Program-made: the position numbers and the translations under genes | The notes under the pieces: generated by a model | What the model was told of the DNA's origin: nothing | Database searches by the model: none | The model's input: only the letters and a program-made list of their open reading frames with translations | Source of the DNA: Lysobacteraceae bacterium SCN 69-320 | GTDB lineage: Bacteria; Pseudomonadota; Gammaproteobacteria; Xanthomonadales; Rhodanobacteraceae | DNA: 64,000 nt | Direction: 5' to 3' | Assembly (NCBI GenBank): GCA_001725155.1 | Contig: MEFP01000030.1 | Coordinates: 434,001 to 498,000 of the forward strand | Shown here: positions 8,530 to 21,000 of the stretch, one piece after another | Position numbering within the stretch: the first letter of the stretch is position 1 | Layout: the number at the start of each line of letters is the position of its first letter

Positions 8530-8928
8530 ATGATCGAGCAGTACAACAACCAGGTGCTGGCTTTCAGCAAGAGCTTTGCCGAAGCCGCGTTCAAGGTGCA
8601 GGGCCTGGCTCTGCAGAACTTCGAAAAGATCGCCGACCTGCAGCTGAAGACCATCGAGAACCGCGCGAACGCCGCCGCGGCTTTCATGACCGAAGCGCTG
8701 GAAGTCCGTGATTTCGACGGCCTGAAGGCCATCTGGCCGAAGGGCGTCACGCTCGCCAAGGAATCGGCCGAGAAGGCCTACGCGACCAGCCAGGAAGTCT
8801 TCGGCATCAGCGTCAAGACCAGCGAAGCGCTCGGCGAACTCGCCAAGACCAACTTCGCCGCGACCAACGAAACCATCAAGAACAACGTGGATTCGTTCAA
8901 GAAGGCCGCGACCGCCGGCGCCAAGTAA
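8530..8928 (+). CDS. Phasin family protein
   Basis: A 132-residue, Cys-free, almost wholly helical protein of the phasin family, whose members coat polyhydroxyalkanoate granules. The family pattern is visible as repeated amphipathic helices (FAEAAFKVQGLALQNFEK; LQLKTIENRANAAAAFM) with Lys- and Ala-rich spacing and no catalytic motif. It has its own promoter and a strong terminator, so it is monocistronic and probably highly expressed. No PHA synthase is in the window, so granule association is inferred. Some phasin-family proteins serve other structural roles. Confidence 0.88.
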   Translation: MIEQYNNQVLAFSKSFAEAAFKVQGLALQNFEKIADLQLKTIENRANAAAAFMTEALEVRDFDGLKAIWPKGVTLAKESAEKAYATSQEVFGISVKTSEALGELAKTNFAATNETIKNNVDSFKKAATAGAK

Positions 8929-9001
8929 GCGCCGAGCGACAACGAGCATCAAGCCGCGCTGCGACGACCCTCCCCCTCCCCGTAGTCGTAGCGCCGCTTT
9001 G

Positions 9002-9037
9002 GACCGGATGACGCAAGTCATCCGGTCTTTTTCTTTT
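9002..9037 (+). terminator. Intrinsic terminator of the phasin gene
   Basis: An 11-bp perfect stem GACCGGATGAC/GTCATCCGGTC with a GCAA tetraloop is followed by TTTTTCTTTT. It stands 70 bp after the phasin stop and 6 bp before the end of the convergent MAPEG gene. Confidence 0.95.
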
Positions 9038-9042
9038 CCGCC

Positions 9043-9432
9043 TCAGGCCATCGCCGAGGCGACGAACAGTCCGACCACGCAGAGCACGCCGGCCAGCCAG
9101 GTGAGGCTGCGCAGCGGCGCCTTGTCGGCCAGATAGAAAGCGCCGTAGGCCAGGCGCAGCACGATGAACAGCACGGCCAGCAGATCGACGACGTTCTGCG
9201 AGGCATGCGTGAACTGCGCCACGAGCACGGCTGCCGCGAACGGCGGGAACGCCTCGAGCGAGTTCAGATGCGCCCAGTGAGCCCGCGCGCGATACCCGCT
9301 GAGTTCGGCCTGGAATACGCGCGGCTTGCGGTTGAGCCGGTGTATGCCGGCTTCATGGCCGTACTTCGCGATGGCCGTGAACACCAGCGGCAACAGCGCC
9401 GCAACGAGAATGCACCACAGGGCGATCGTCAC
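9043..9432 (-). CDS. MAPEG-family membrane protein
   Basis: A 129-residue protein with four hydrophobic segments and the MAPEG-type motif around LNRKPRVFQAELSGYRARAHWAHLNSLEAFPPF, in which an Arg-Ala-x-x-A-H-x-N-x-x-E-x-F run is diagnostic. Eukaryotic members are glutathione-dependent membrane enzymes of eicosanoid and detoxification metabolism; the substrate of bacterial members like this is unknown. It ends against the phasin terminator and starts 55 bp after the end of the STAS gene on the same strand, so it might be the last gene of that operon. Confidence 0.85.
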   Translation of the reverse strand: MTIALWCILVAALLPLVFTAIAKYGHEAGIHRLNRKPRVFQAELSGYRARAHWAHLNSLEAFPPFAAAVLVAQFTHASQNVVDLLAVLFIVLRLAYGAFYLADKAPLRSLTWLAGVLCVVGLFVASAMA

Positions 9433-9486
9433 GCGAAGCTCCTAGGGAATCGGAAAGATTGCGGCCGTTGCAGCGGGCCGGGACGC

Positions 9487-10098
9487 TTACTTGGGGCCGA
9501 GCAGGCGACGCAGCTTGCCGCCGAGACCACCGTCTGCATCGGGATCGGCGTCCGCATCGCGCTCAGGTTCGCGCGACGGCGGCAGCGGTGTCGGGGGCCG
9601 TGGCGGCCGCGGCACTTCGGGCTGGCCCGGCACCGCCCTGGCATCGAGCAGCCGCGCGGCCGCCTCGGCCAGCGCACCGGGTTCGCCGCCGGCCGGCACG
9701 ATGCTGTCGGCACCGACCAGCCGCGTCGCGGCCTGCAGCAGCGCCGGGTCAATGCCTATCGCCGGATGTCCGGCCAGCGCCGCGGCGCGATCCACATAGG
9801 TCGGGATCTGCTGCGGCAAGCCCTGCTTGAATACCGGCTGCAGGGCCGGCGACAGGCCGGCCAGGCGCACCGAGCCCTTGGCCTTGGTCACGCGCGCGGC
9901 GAATGCGGCCAGCGATTTGAGGCCGGCGCTGGAAGCGTAGATCAGCCCGGTCAGATCGAGCACGAAATGACTCGCCCCTTGGGCCTCGAGCTCCTGCAGG
10001 CCAAGTTCGAGGTCGACCGCGCCGTCCGCGTCGAGACGGCCGCCGAGCGCGACGATATGTACCTGCCCCTGCTGCCCGCAGGCCAACTCGACGGCCAT
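9487..10098 (-). CDS. STAS-domain protein (anti-sigma-factor-antagonist fold)
   Basis: A 203-residue protein with an N-terminal STAS domain (about 5-100) and a Pro/Asp-rich tail (about 150-203). The motif YASSAGLKSL occupies the place where SpoIIAA-type proteins carry the phosphorylated Ser, with two adjacent Ser candidates. The tail ends in a basic GGKLRRLLGPK. I start at the ATG at 10098, four bases after the stop of the FHA gene, implying coupled translation. Together with the FHA and cyclic-nucleotide/FHA genes upstream it forms a phospho-signalling operon; its partner kinase or anti-sigma factor is not in the operon. Confidence 0.85.
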   Translation of the reverse strand: MAVELACGQQGQVHIVALGGRLDADGAVDLELGLQELEAQGASHFVLDLTGLIYASSAGLKSLAAFAARVTKAKGSVRLAGLSPALQPVFKQGLPQQIPTYVDRAAALAGHPAIGIDPALLQAATRLVGADSIVPAGGEPGALAEAAARLLDARAVPGQPEVPRPPRPPTPLPPSREPERDADADPDADGGLGGKLRRLLGPK

Positions 10099-10102
10099 GG
10101 CT

Positions 10103-11245
10103 TCAGCCCTCGCGGAACACCCAGCGCGCCGCACCGATCTGGATCACGTCCTGATCGCGCAGCAGACGTTCGCGGATCTTCTCCGCATTGACTCGCGTGC
10201 CGTGCGGCGAACCGAGATCGACCACCGTATAGCCGGCCATGCTGACGGTCAGCTGCGCGTGCTTGGCGTCGACGCCGGGCCCGCCGACCCGGACGTCGCT
10301 GGCGGCATCGGCGCCGATGCTCACGGAGTTGAGGTTCAGCACGACGCTGTTGCGGCCGGCTTCAGGATTCTGCGGCACCAGCCGCGCTGCGCGGACGACA
10401 ACGGTTGCGCCCGACGGCGCCGCCGGTGCCGCGCTGTTGCGCGTCGGCAGCGGGATGTCGAGCACCGGCATCATCTGCGTCTCGCTAGGCGGCCGCACCG
10501 GCTTGGCCGGCGAAGCGGGCGGAGGAGCCGGCGGCAACGGCATGGCCGCCGTCGCGGCGGATGCCGCCGGCGGCGGTGGCGGAGCCGGCGGCATCGGCGG
10601 CATGGCCGCGAACACCTGGGTCCGATCGCCGACCGGTTCGGTTTCCAGCGTACGGAAGCCCGCCGGCATCGTCGGCGTGCCGGCGCTGGACGCCGGCGCT
10701 GCCGGCGGCGGCGTTTCGGCAACTGTTGCGACTGCGGGCGCTGCCGGCGGCGGTGCTGCAGGGGCAGTGGCGGCCATCTGCAGCTCGGCCTCCGAATGGA
10801 ACGCCTGCAGGAACGCGGCCTTGATCTCCCGCGCGCGCGCGAGCGCGTCGGCCCGTGCGGCGAGCTCGGTCTCCAGGTCGGCGATGCGGCGCTTGAACTC
10901 CGCATCGTCGAACTCGCCGAGTTGGTGGCGCAGCTCGATTTCCTGGCGATCCAGGGTGATCGCCTCGTGATCGCCGGCGTAGCGGTCGAGCAGGCTGCTG
11001 AGTTCGAGGTACTGCACGCGCGCCTGCTGCTTCAGCGGCGCGGCCTTCTGGTCGAGTTCGCGATTGCGCGTCTCGTAGTCGCCGCGCACGCGCAGGTAGA
11101 CCGGCTCGGCCACCGCGCTGCGCTTGTCCTCGAGCTGCTGCAGACGCTCGGCCAGTACGTCCTGCTCGGCCTTGACGGTCTTGAGCGCGTCGACGGCGCT
11201 GACGTCGATGGCTTCCAATGCGGCAATGCGATCGTTGCTGCTCAT
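10103..11245 (-). CDS. Coiled-coil protein with a C-terminal diverged FHA domain
   Basis: A 380-residue cytoplasmic protein. The first 150 residues are long, charged helices typical of a coiled coil; about 155-265 is a Pro/Ala linker; an FHA fold fills about 275-380. FHA domains bind phosphothreonine, but here key positions differ: the conserved Gly-Arg reads IGAD, the Ser-x-x-His reads DAKH, and Asn-Gly-Thr reads HGT. Phosphopeptide binding may be lost or altered. I use the ATG at 11245, which has TGGAGAA at good spacing; a GTG at 11269 overlapping the previous stop as GTGA is also open. It lies between the cyclic-nucleotide/FHA gene and the STAS gene in one transcript. Confidence 0.85.
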   Translation of the reverse strand: MSSNDRIAALEAIDVSAVDALKTVKAEQDVLAERLQQLEDKRSAVAEPVYLRVRGDYETRNRELDQKAAPLKQQARVQYLELSSLLDRYAGDHEAITLDRQEIELRHQLGEFDDAEFKRRIADLETELAARADALARAREIKAAFLQAFHSEAELQMAATAPAAPPPAAPAVATVAETPPPAAPASSAGTPTMPAGFRTLETEPVGDRTQVFAAMPPMPPAPPPPPAASAATAAMPLPPAPPPASPAKPVRPPSETQMMPVLDIPLPTRNSAAPAAPSGATVVVRAARLVPQNPEAGRNSVVLNLNSVSIGADAASDVRVGGPGVDAKHAQLTVSMAGYTVVDLGSPHGTRVNAEKIRERLLRDQDVIQIGAARWVFREG

Positions 11246-11265
11246 GCGATTCTCCAGGGCGCGCG

Positions 11266-12240
11266 TCACGACGCGACCAATTCTATGTCGATAGTGCCGA
11301 AACGCAGGCGGTCGCCCGGCTTGACCGGCACGGGCTCGCCGGTCGCGATGCGCCGACCGTTGACGAAAGTACCGTTGGCCGTGCCGACTTCCTCGCGCAG
11401 GAACAGCAGCACGCCCTGACGCAGCAGCTTGGCATGACGCCGGCTCAGGCTGCGCGCCGTGTCCAGCGCGCCGAGGTTGATCTCCGGCGTGATGCCGGTG
11501 ACCGGATCGACGCGGCCGATCAGAAACTCTTCACGGCCGGATTCCAGCGGGAAACGCTGCCCGCTGGCCGCATGCAGCAAGGCCGGCCCGCCCGATGCGG
11601 CCGCCGGCGGCGGTGACACGGCGGCGGCCGGTAGCGGCGAGGCCGCGGGCGGCGGTGCAGCGGGAGCGACAGGAGCCGGTGCAGTCGCGACCGGCGCAGC
11701 GGCAACCGGAACCGGTGCGATGGCAGGCGGTGCGGCGACAGCTGGCGGCGCGACGGGCTGCGATGCGGCAGCCGCGGGCGCAGCGGGCGCCGCAACCGGC
11801 GGCGGTGAAGCGGGTCTGGGCGCAGGCTCCGCGCTGGCGGCGGCCGGCGCCGATGCGGCACGCAACTGCTGCAGTTCCTGCTGCAACTCGCTGACACGCT
11901 GCTCGGCGCGACGCTGGCGCAGCGCGAGCTTGCGCATGATGCGCACTGCAATTTCCACATTTTGCCGCAGCAACTCGGCGAACGCGGCGCGCTCGATGCG
12001 CAGCAGCCGGCAGTCGGTGCGGGCCAGCGCCGAGGCGAAGCGCGGCTGGTCCTCGAGCACGGCCATCTCGCCGAGGAAGTCACCGGGCTCCAGCACCGCC
12101 AGCGGCTCGCTGCCGCGGGCGCTGCGCAGGATCGCGATGCTGCCCGATTCGACGATGTACATCTCGGCGCCGGCATCGCCTTCGCGGAACAGGTACTGTC
12201 CCGCGGCTATGTCGACGTAAAGCTCGCTTGCCTTGGCCAT
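11266..12240 (-). CDS. Cyclic-nucleotide-binding domain fused to an FHA domain
   Basis: A 324-residue protein and the first gene of the minus-strand signalling operon. Residues about 5-115 form a CNB (Crp-type) beta roll with the phosphate-binding-cassette pattern PGDFLGEMAVLEDQPRFASALA. A helical segment (about 100-130) and a long Ala/Pro linker (about 130-215) follow, then a canonical FHA domain (about 225-322) with IGR, SRRHAKL and NGTFVNGRR intact. There is no helix-turn-helix, so it is not a transcription factor of the Crp type. It would couple a nucleotide signal to phosphothreonine recognition. The GTGA or 21-bp junction with the next gene implies tight co-expression. Confidence 0.88.
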   Translation of the reverse strand: MAKASELYVDIAAGQYLFREGDAGAEMYIVESGSIAILRSARGSEPLAVLEPGDFLGEMAVLEDQPRFASALARTDCRLLRIERAAFAELLRQNVEIAVRIMRKLALRQRRAEQRVSELQQELQQLRAASAPAAASAEPAPRPASPPPVAAPAAPAAAASQPVAPPAVAAPPAIAPVPVAAAPVATAPAPVAPAAPPPAASPLPAAAVSPPPAAASGGPALLHAASGQRFPLESGREEFLIGRVDPVTGITPEINLGALDTARSLSRRHAKLLRQGVLLFLREEVGTANGTFVNGRRIATGEPVPVKPGDRLRFGTIDIELVAS

Positions 12241-12425
12241 GCTGCGTTTCGTGCCTGTCGCGGCGGGATCGCCCGATTATGCCGAGCGCTTCAATTGAGC
12301 GGCAACCGCGACCGTAGAACGGACGACAATTGTGCGCAGGCGCACGCAATCACCGCGGAATGCCACGCTTTTTCCATCGCTGTCCTGCCCTGATACTGGG
12401 CCCGGCGACGAAACCGGATGCGGCC

Positions 12426-13349
12426 ATGACACTGCGCGCGACACTGCTGCTGGCAACCCTGACCGCCACCGCGACGGCCGGGGCCGCCACGACGGTGCGC
12501 CTGCCGTCCTGGGCCTGCAATGCGAACAACGACCGCATCTTCCGCAGCGGCCTGCAGAGCGGCGAATTCGTGCCGAGCACGCCGAGCCACGGCAGCGGCG
12601 GCGCGGCGCCGGGCGCACAACTGCGTACCTTGAACATCGCCGGCCTCGGCAGCGGCACGCAGAAGATCCATCTGTACGTGCCGCCGAGCTACGAACCGGC
12701 TCATGCCGTGCCGCTGGTCGTCGCCCTGCACGGCACCGCCGGGAGTCCGGCCAACGCCGATGTCTATGCCCAGGACGTGCGCAACACCTGGCAGACCGTC
12801 GCGGCCACGCGCGGCTTCATCGTCGCCGCACCGGTCGCCAACGGCGCCGGCGGCAGCTGGAAGGACGGATTCAGCGCGCCGCCGAACGACTACACCTTCC
12901 TGGCCGCAGCCCTGGCCGACCTGCGCGCGGCCTATAACATCGACGACAGCCGCATCCAGCTCTGGGGCTTCTCGGCCGGCGGCCACGTCGCGCACGACCT
13001 GATCGTCAACGGCCCGGTCACCGCGCTGGACCCGCAGCACGTCGCGGCCTACTCGGTCAGCGCCGGCCGCCTGTTCTCGCTGGCCTGCCTCGGCGACACC
13101 GAGGAGCAGTGCCAGGCGCGCCTGGACACCCTGGCGCGCAAGCCGCCGTTCGACCTGCACCTGGGCACGGCCGACCCCATGTACGGGCCGCCCTACAACG
13201 CCGTGCAGGATCCGCCGCGGTTCGAGGCCGCCGGCTGGGTCATGGACGACACGCTGAACTTCTACGTCTTCGGCGGTGGCCACACTTACGAGGCCGGCCA
13301 CTTCGTCGACATCTGGAACTTCTTCTGCCGCTTCGGGCTGGCCCCTTAG
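12426..13349 (+). CDS. Secreted esterase-like alpha/beta hydrolase
   Basis: A 307-residue exported protein; the ATG at 12426 gives a good signal peptide (about 1-22, ...TATAGAA). The alpha/beta-hydrolase nucleophile elbow is LWGFSAGGH with Ser183, and VVALHGTAGSP supplies the oxyanion region. The likely catalytic His is in GGGHTYEAGHF near the C-terminus, giving the pattern of feruloyl-esterase or PHB-depolymerase-like hydrolases. Residues 36-47 (NDRIFRSGLQSG) resemble the short Phe-rich tail motif seen in other secreted proteins of this window, here just after the signal peptide. It is divergent from the CNB/FHA operon across about 185 bp. Substrate unknown. Confidence 0.78.
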   Translation: MTLRATLLLATLTATATAGAATTVRLPSWACNANNDRIFRSGLQSGEFVPSTPSHGSGGAAPGAQLRTLNIAGLGSGTQKIHLYVPPSYEPAHAVPLVVALHGTAGSPANADVYAQDVRNTWQTVAATRGFIVAAPVANGAGGSWKDGFSAPPNDYTFLAAALADLRAAYNIDDSRIQLWGFSAGGHVAHDLIVNGPVTALDPQHVAAYSVSAGRLFSLACLGDTEEQCQARLDTLARKPPFDLHLGTADPMYGPPYNAVQDPPRFEAAGWVMDDTLNFYVFGGGHTYEAGHFVDIWNFFCRFGLAP

Positions 13350-13538
13350 AACGCCCTGGATGCGCAGTGCGGCTGCGACGTTCTGCCGCGCCTGTCCACA
13401 CGCAGCCGAGCGCGCGTCGTCGCCCGCCTTTGCCCACCGCCCGACCCCGCAGACATCAGCGGTACGAAGCCCGATTCCGCCGCGCCTGCAGGCCCCATAA
13501 CGGCCCCGCGGAAGGCCCGGTAATGGCCCCGTCTTTGG

Positions 13539-13568
13539 TTGCGACGCGTCAAAAACGGCTGATATAAT
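13539..13568 (+). promoter_or_regulatory. Promoter of the ATP synthase operon
   Basis: TTGCGA (13539-13544), an 18-bp spacer and a perfect TATAAT (13563-13568) preceded by TG one base upstream (extended -10) lie about 70 bp before atpI. This is the strongest promoter-like sequence upstream of the atp genes. Confidence 0.8.
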
Positions 13569-13636
13569 CTCGATGCTTAGTGACCGGTGCGTGTACCAAG
13601 CGGTACGCAATCCCGGGCAACCACCAGGGCAGTCCA

Positions 13637-14837
<1,201 letters not shown>

Positions 14838-14884
14838 TCGTTTTTGTCGCTGCACCTCTTCGTTTCCGTCTATTCGTTTTCTGA

Positions 14885-15178
<294 letters not shown>

Positions 15179-15275
15179 GCAACCGCGTAACCGTCACCCA
15201 CGCCGGCATCCGCCGGCGTGTCGTGCAGGCCGCGGCGTCATGGCGGCCGTCATCGCGTTCGCCTGAGGAGTCATC

Positions 15276-15746
15276 ATGAATATCAACCTGACCTTCTTCG
15301 GCCAGATGATCTCGTTCGGGATCCTCGTCTGGTTCACGATGAAGTTCATCTGGCCGCCGCTCAACGCGGCCATCGAATCGCGCCAGAAGACCATCGCCGA
15401 CGGCCTCGCCGCCGCTGAACGCGCGCGCCAGGAACTCAAGGACGCCGACTCGCGCGTCGCCGACGAGATCCGCAAGGCCCGCGAGGAAGCGACCCAGATC
15501 GTCGACCGCGCGAACCAGCAGTACAACCAGATCGTCGACAAGGCCAAGGTCGACGCGATCGCCGAAGGCGCGCGCCAGAAGGCCGTCGCCCAGGCCGAGA
15601 TCGACTCGTTGTCGCACCAGGCCCGCGAAGTCCTGCGCCAGCAGGTCGCCGCGCTGGCCGTGTCCGGCGCCGAGAAGATCCTCAAGCGCGAGATCGACGC
15701 GTCGCGTCACCGCGACCTGCTCGACGCCCTGGCCAAAGAGATCTGA
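15276..15746 (+). CDS. atpF: F0F1 ATP synthase subunit b
   Basis: A 156-residue peripheral stalk subunit: one N-terminal membrane helix (about 5-28) containing the FWPPLNAAIESRQ transition, then a long charged helical dimerisation region rich in Ala, Glu, Arg and Lys. Length is the same as in E. coli. The start has GAGGAG upstream. Confidence 0.98.
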   Translation: MNINLTFFGQMISFGILVWFTMKFIWPPLNAAIESRQKTIADGLAAAERARQELKDADSRVADEIRKAREEATQIVDRANQQYNQIVDKAKVDAIAEGARQKAVAQAEIDSLSHQAREVLRQQVAALAVSGAEKILKREIDASRHRDLLDALAKEI

Positions 15747-15749
15747 TCC

Positions 15750-16283
15750 ATGAGCAGCGCCGAAAGTCTGGCCCGTCCGTATGCCCGTGCCGCGTTCGAC
15801 CTCGCCAACGAGGCCGGTGCGCTGGCCGATTGGTCGTCCAAGCTCGAATTCGCGGCTGCCGTCGCGCGTGATCCCCAGGTGCAGACCCTGATCGGCAATC
15901 CGGCCTTCGGCGGCGACAAGCTCGTCGGCCTGTTCCTGCCGCAGGGCGAGAAGGCCGATTCGGCGTTCGCGAACTTCGTCGCGACGCTGGCGGCCAACCG
16001 CCGCCTGCCGATTCTCGCCGACGTCGCCGACGGCTTCGCCGCGCTCAAGCGCGCGGCCGAAGGCGTGCTGAAGGTGAACGTGCGCGCCGCCGTGGCGCTC
16101 GATGCCGCCCAGGCCGACGCCCTCAAGGCGGCGCTGGCCAAGCGCTTCGGCCGGCAGATCGAACTCACGAGCACGATCGACGAATCGGTCATCGGCGGCG
16201 CGATCATCGATGCCGGCGACACCGTCATCGACGGCTCCGTGCGTGGACGTCTCGAACGCCTGGCGCAAACGTTGACTCACTGA
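15750..16283 (+). CDS. atpH: F0F1 ATP synthase subunit delta
   Basis: A 177-residue subunit linking the stator stalk to the top of F1. The N-terminal [13 protein letters not shown] pattern and the C-terminal [25 protein letters not shown] pattern are both typical. It starts three bases after the atpF stop, so translation is coupled. Confidence 0.98.
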   Translation: MSSAESLARPYARAAFDLANEAGALADWSSKLEFAAAVARDPQVQTLIGNPAFGGDKLVGLFLPQGEKADSAFANFVATLAANRRLPILADVADGFAALKRAAEGVLKVNVRAAVALDAAQADALKAALAKRFGRQIELTSTIDESVIGGAIIDAGDTVIDGSVRGRLERLAQTLTH

Positions 16284-16336
16284 AAATTGTCGTCATGTCG
16301 GCGGGTCCTCGCGATCCGCCTCTAGCGAGAAAACCC

Positions 16337-17884
<1,548 letters not shown>

Positions 17885-17966
17885 CCGGCATCGGGGCGCG
17901 CCGCGCGGCGCGCTCCGCTGCACCGGACCGCATCCGTACTACTGAACCAGCAAAGCGAGCGAACAC

Positions 17967-18830
17967 ATGGCAGGCGGCAGAGAAATCAAAACCAAGATCA
18001 AGAGCGTGCAGAACACCCGCAAGGTGACGCGCGCGCTCGAAATGGTCTCGGCCTCGAAAATCCGCAAGGCGCAGGACCTCATGAAGGCCTCGCGTCCGTA
18101 TGCGCGCCTGATGCGTCAGGTGATCGGTCACATCGCCAAGGCGAACACCGAATACCAGCACCCGTTCATGGTGGCGCGCACCGAACTCAAGCGCGTCGGC
18201 TACATCGTCGTGTCGACCGACCGCGGCCTCTGCGGCGGCCTGAACTCGAACCTGTTCCGCCGCCTGATCGCCGAGATCCGCGAGCACACCGACCGCGGTG
18301 TGGAAGTCGATGTCGTCGCGATCGGCGCCAAGGCGAACGCGTTCTTCAAGCGCCTGAAGGTCAACCTCGTCGGCTCGGCCACCCATCTCGGCGAGAAGCC
18401 GCAGCTGAACGCGCTGATCGGCGTCATCAAGGTCATGCTCGACGCCTACACCGACGGCCGCATCGACCAGCTCAAACTGGCCTACAACGACTTCGTCAAC
18501 ACGATGACGCAGAAGCCGACGATCGACACGCTGCTGCCGCTGCCGCCGTCGAACGGGCTGACCAACACGCACGAGTGGGATTACATCTACGAGCCGGGCC
18601 CCGAGGTCGTGCTCGACCACGTGCTGACGCGCTACATCGAGTCGCTGGTCTACCAGGCCGCCCTGGAGAACCTCGCCAGCGAGCACGCCGCGCGCATGGT
18701 CGCGATGAAGTCGGCCAGCGACAACGCGACGAAGGCCATCGAGACGCTGTCGCTGATCTACAACAAGGCCCGCCAGGCCGCGATCACCCAGGAAATCTCG
18801 GAAATCGTCGGCGGCGCGGCGGCGGTCTGA
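17967..18830 (+). CDS. atpG: F0F1 ATP synthase subunit gamma
   Basis: A 287-residue central rotor shaft. The N-terminus [22 protein letters not shown] and the C-terminal [15 protein letters not shown] are the two conserved ends of the coiled shaft. [11 protein letters not shown] is also a family hallmark. Length matches E. coli (287). Confidence 0.99.
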   Translation: MAGGREIKTKIKSVQNTRKVTRALEMVSASKIRKAQDLMKASRPYARLMRQVIGHIAKANTEYQHPFMVARTELKRVGYIVVSTDRGLCGGLNSNLFRRLIAEIREHTDRGVEVDVVAIGAKANAFFKRLKVNLVGSATHLGEKPQLNALIGVIKVMLDAYTDGRIDQLKLAYNDFVNTMTQKPTIDTLLPLPPSNGLTNTHEWDYIYEPGPEVVLDHVLTRYIESLVYQAALENLASEHAARMVAMKSASDNATKAIETLSLIYNKARQAAITQEISEIVGGAAAV

Positions 18831-18855
18831 CCGGCGCAGTTCCTATCCCATCTAG

Positions 18856-20319
<1,464 letters not shown>

Positions 20320-20385
20320 TCGCCGTTGCAACGACACTGACGGAGCCGCGCCGCCGATGCGGCGGCGCGCTCCAGCGAGGCAGAC

Positions 20386-20811
20386 ATGACTAGCACCATC
20401 CGTTGCGACATCGTCAGCGCCGAGGAAGAGATCTTCCACGGTGCGGCGCAGATGGTCGTGGCCACCGGCGAGATCGGCGAACTCGGCATCGCGCCGCGCC
20501 ATGCGCCGCTGATCACGCGCCTGAAGCCGGGCCAGGTCCGCGTGATCCTGGAGAACGGCGAGGAGCAGTTCTTCTACGTCTCCGGCGGCATCCTCGAAGT
20601 GCAGCCGCAGGTCGTGACCGTGCTCGCGGACACCGCGATCCGCGCCAAGGACCTCGACGAAGCCGCCGCGAACAAGGCCAAGGAGGCGGCCGAGCGCGCG
20701 CTGGCCAACCGCACCGACGCGATCGAGATCGCCCAGGCCCAGGCCGAGCTGGCCCAGGCCATGGCCCAGCTGCAGGCCCTCGAACGTCTGCGCAAGGCGC
20801 TCAAGCACTGA
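20386..20811 (+). CDS. atpC: F0F1 ATP synthase subunit epsilon
   Basis: A 141-residue inhibitory and coupling subunit with an N-terminal beta sandwich ([15 protein letters not shown]...[14 protein letters not shown]) and a C-terminal two-helix arm rich in Ala, Glu and Gln. It is the last gene of the operon and is followed by a strong intrinsic terminator. Confidence 0.98.
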   Translation: MTSTIRCDIVSAEEEIFHGAAQMVVATGEIGELGIAPRHAPLITRLKPGQVRVILENGEEQFFYVSGGILEVQPQVVTVLADTAIRAKDLDEAAANKAKEAAERALANRTDAIEIAQAQAELAQAMAQLQALERLRKALKH

Positions 20812-20882
20812 GATCGGGCAGCGTTACGCTGCCACGCAGGCGACGCCGACACCTCGTCGCCCGCTTCGCAACATCACTCCTG

Positions 20883-20908
20883 CGCCGGCCTCGTGCCGGC
20901 GTTTTTTT
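20883..20908 (+). terminator. Intrinsic terminator of the atp operon
   Basis: A 7-bp GC stem CGCCGGC/GCCGGCG with loop CTCGT, followed directly by seven T, 71 bp after the atpC stop. Confidence 0.95.
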
Positions 20909-21000
20909 GTCCGCGACCGCGCCAGGCCAACGGCGCGCCTGAGCATCCACGGCACCGGTTTGCGTTAGATTTTCATCCTTCCCCCACGAACGCGATCGCC

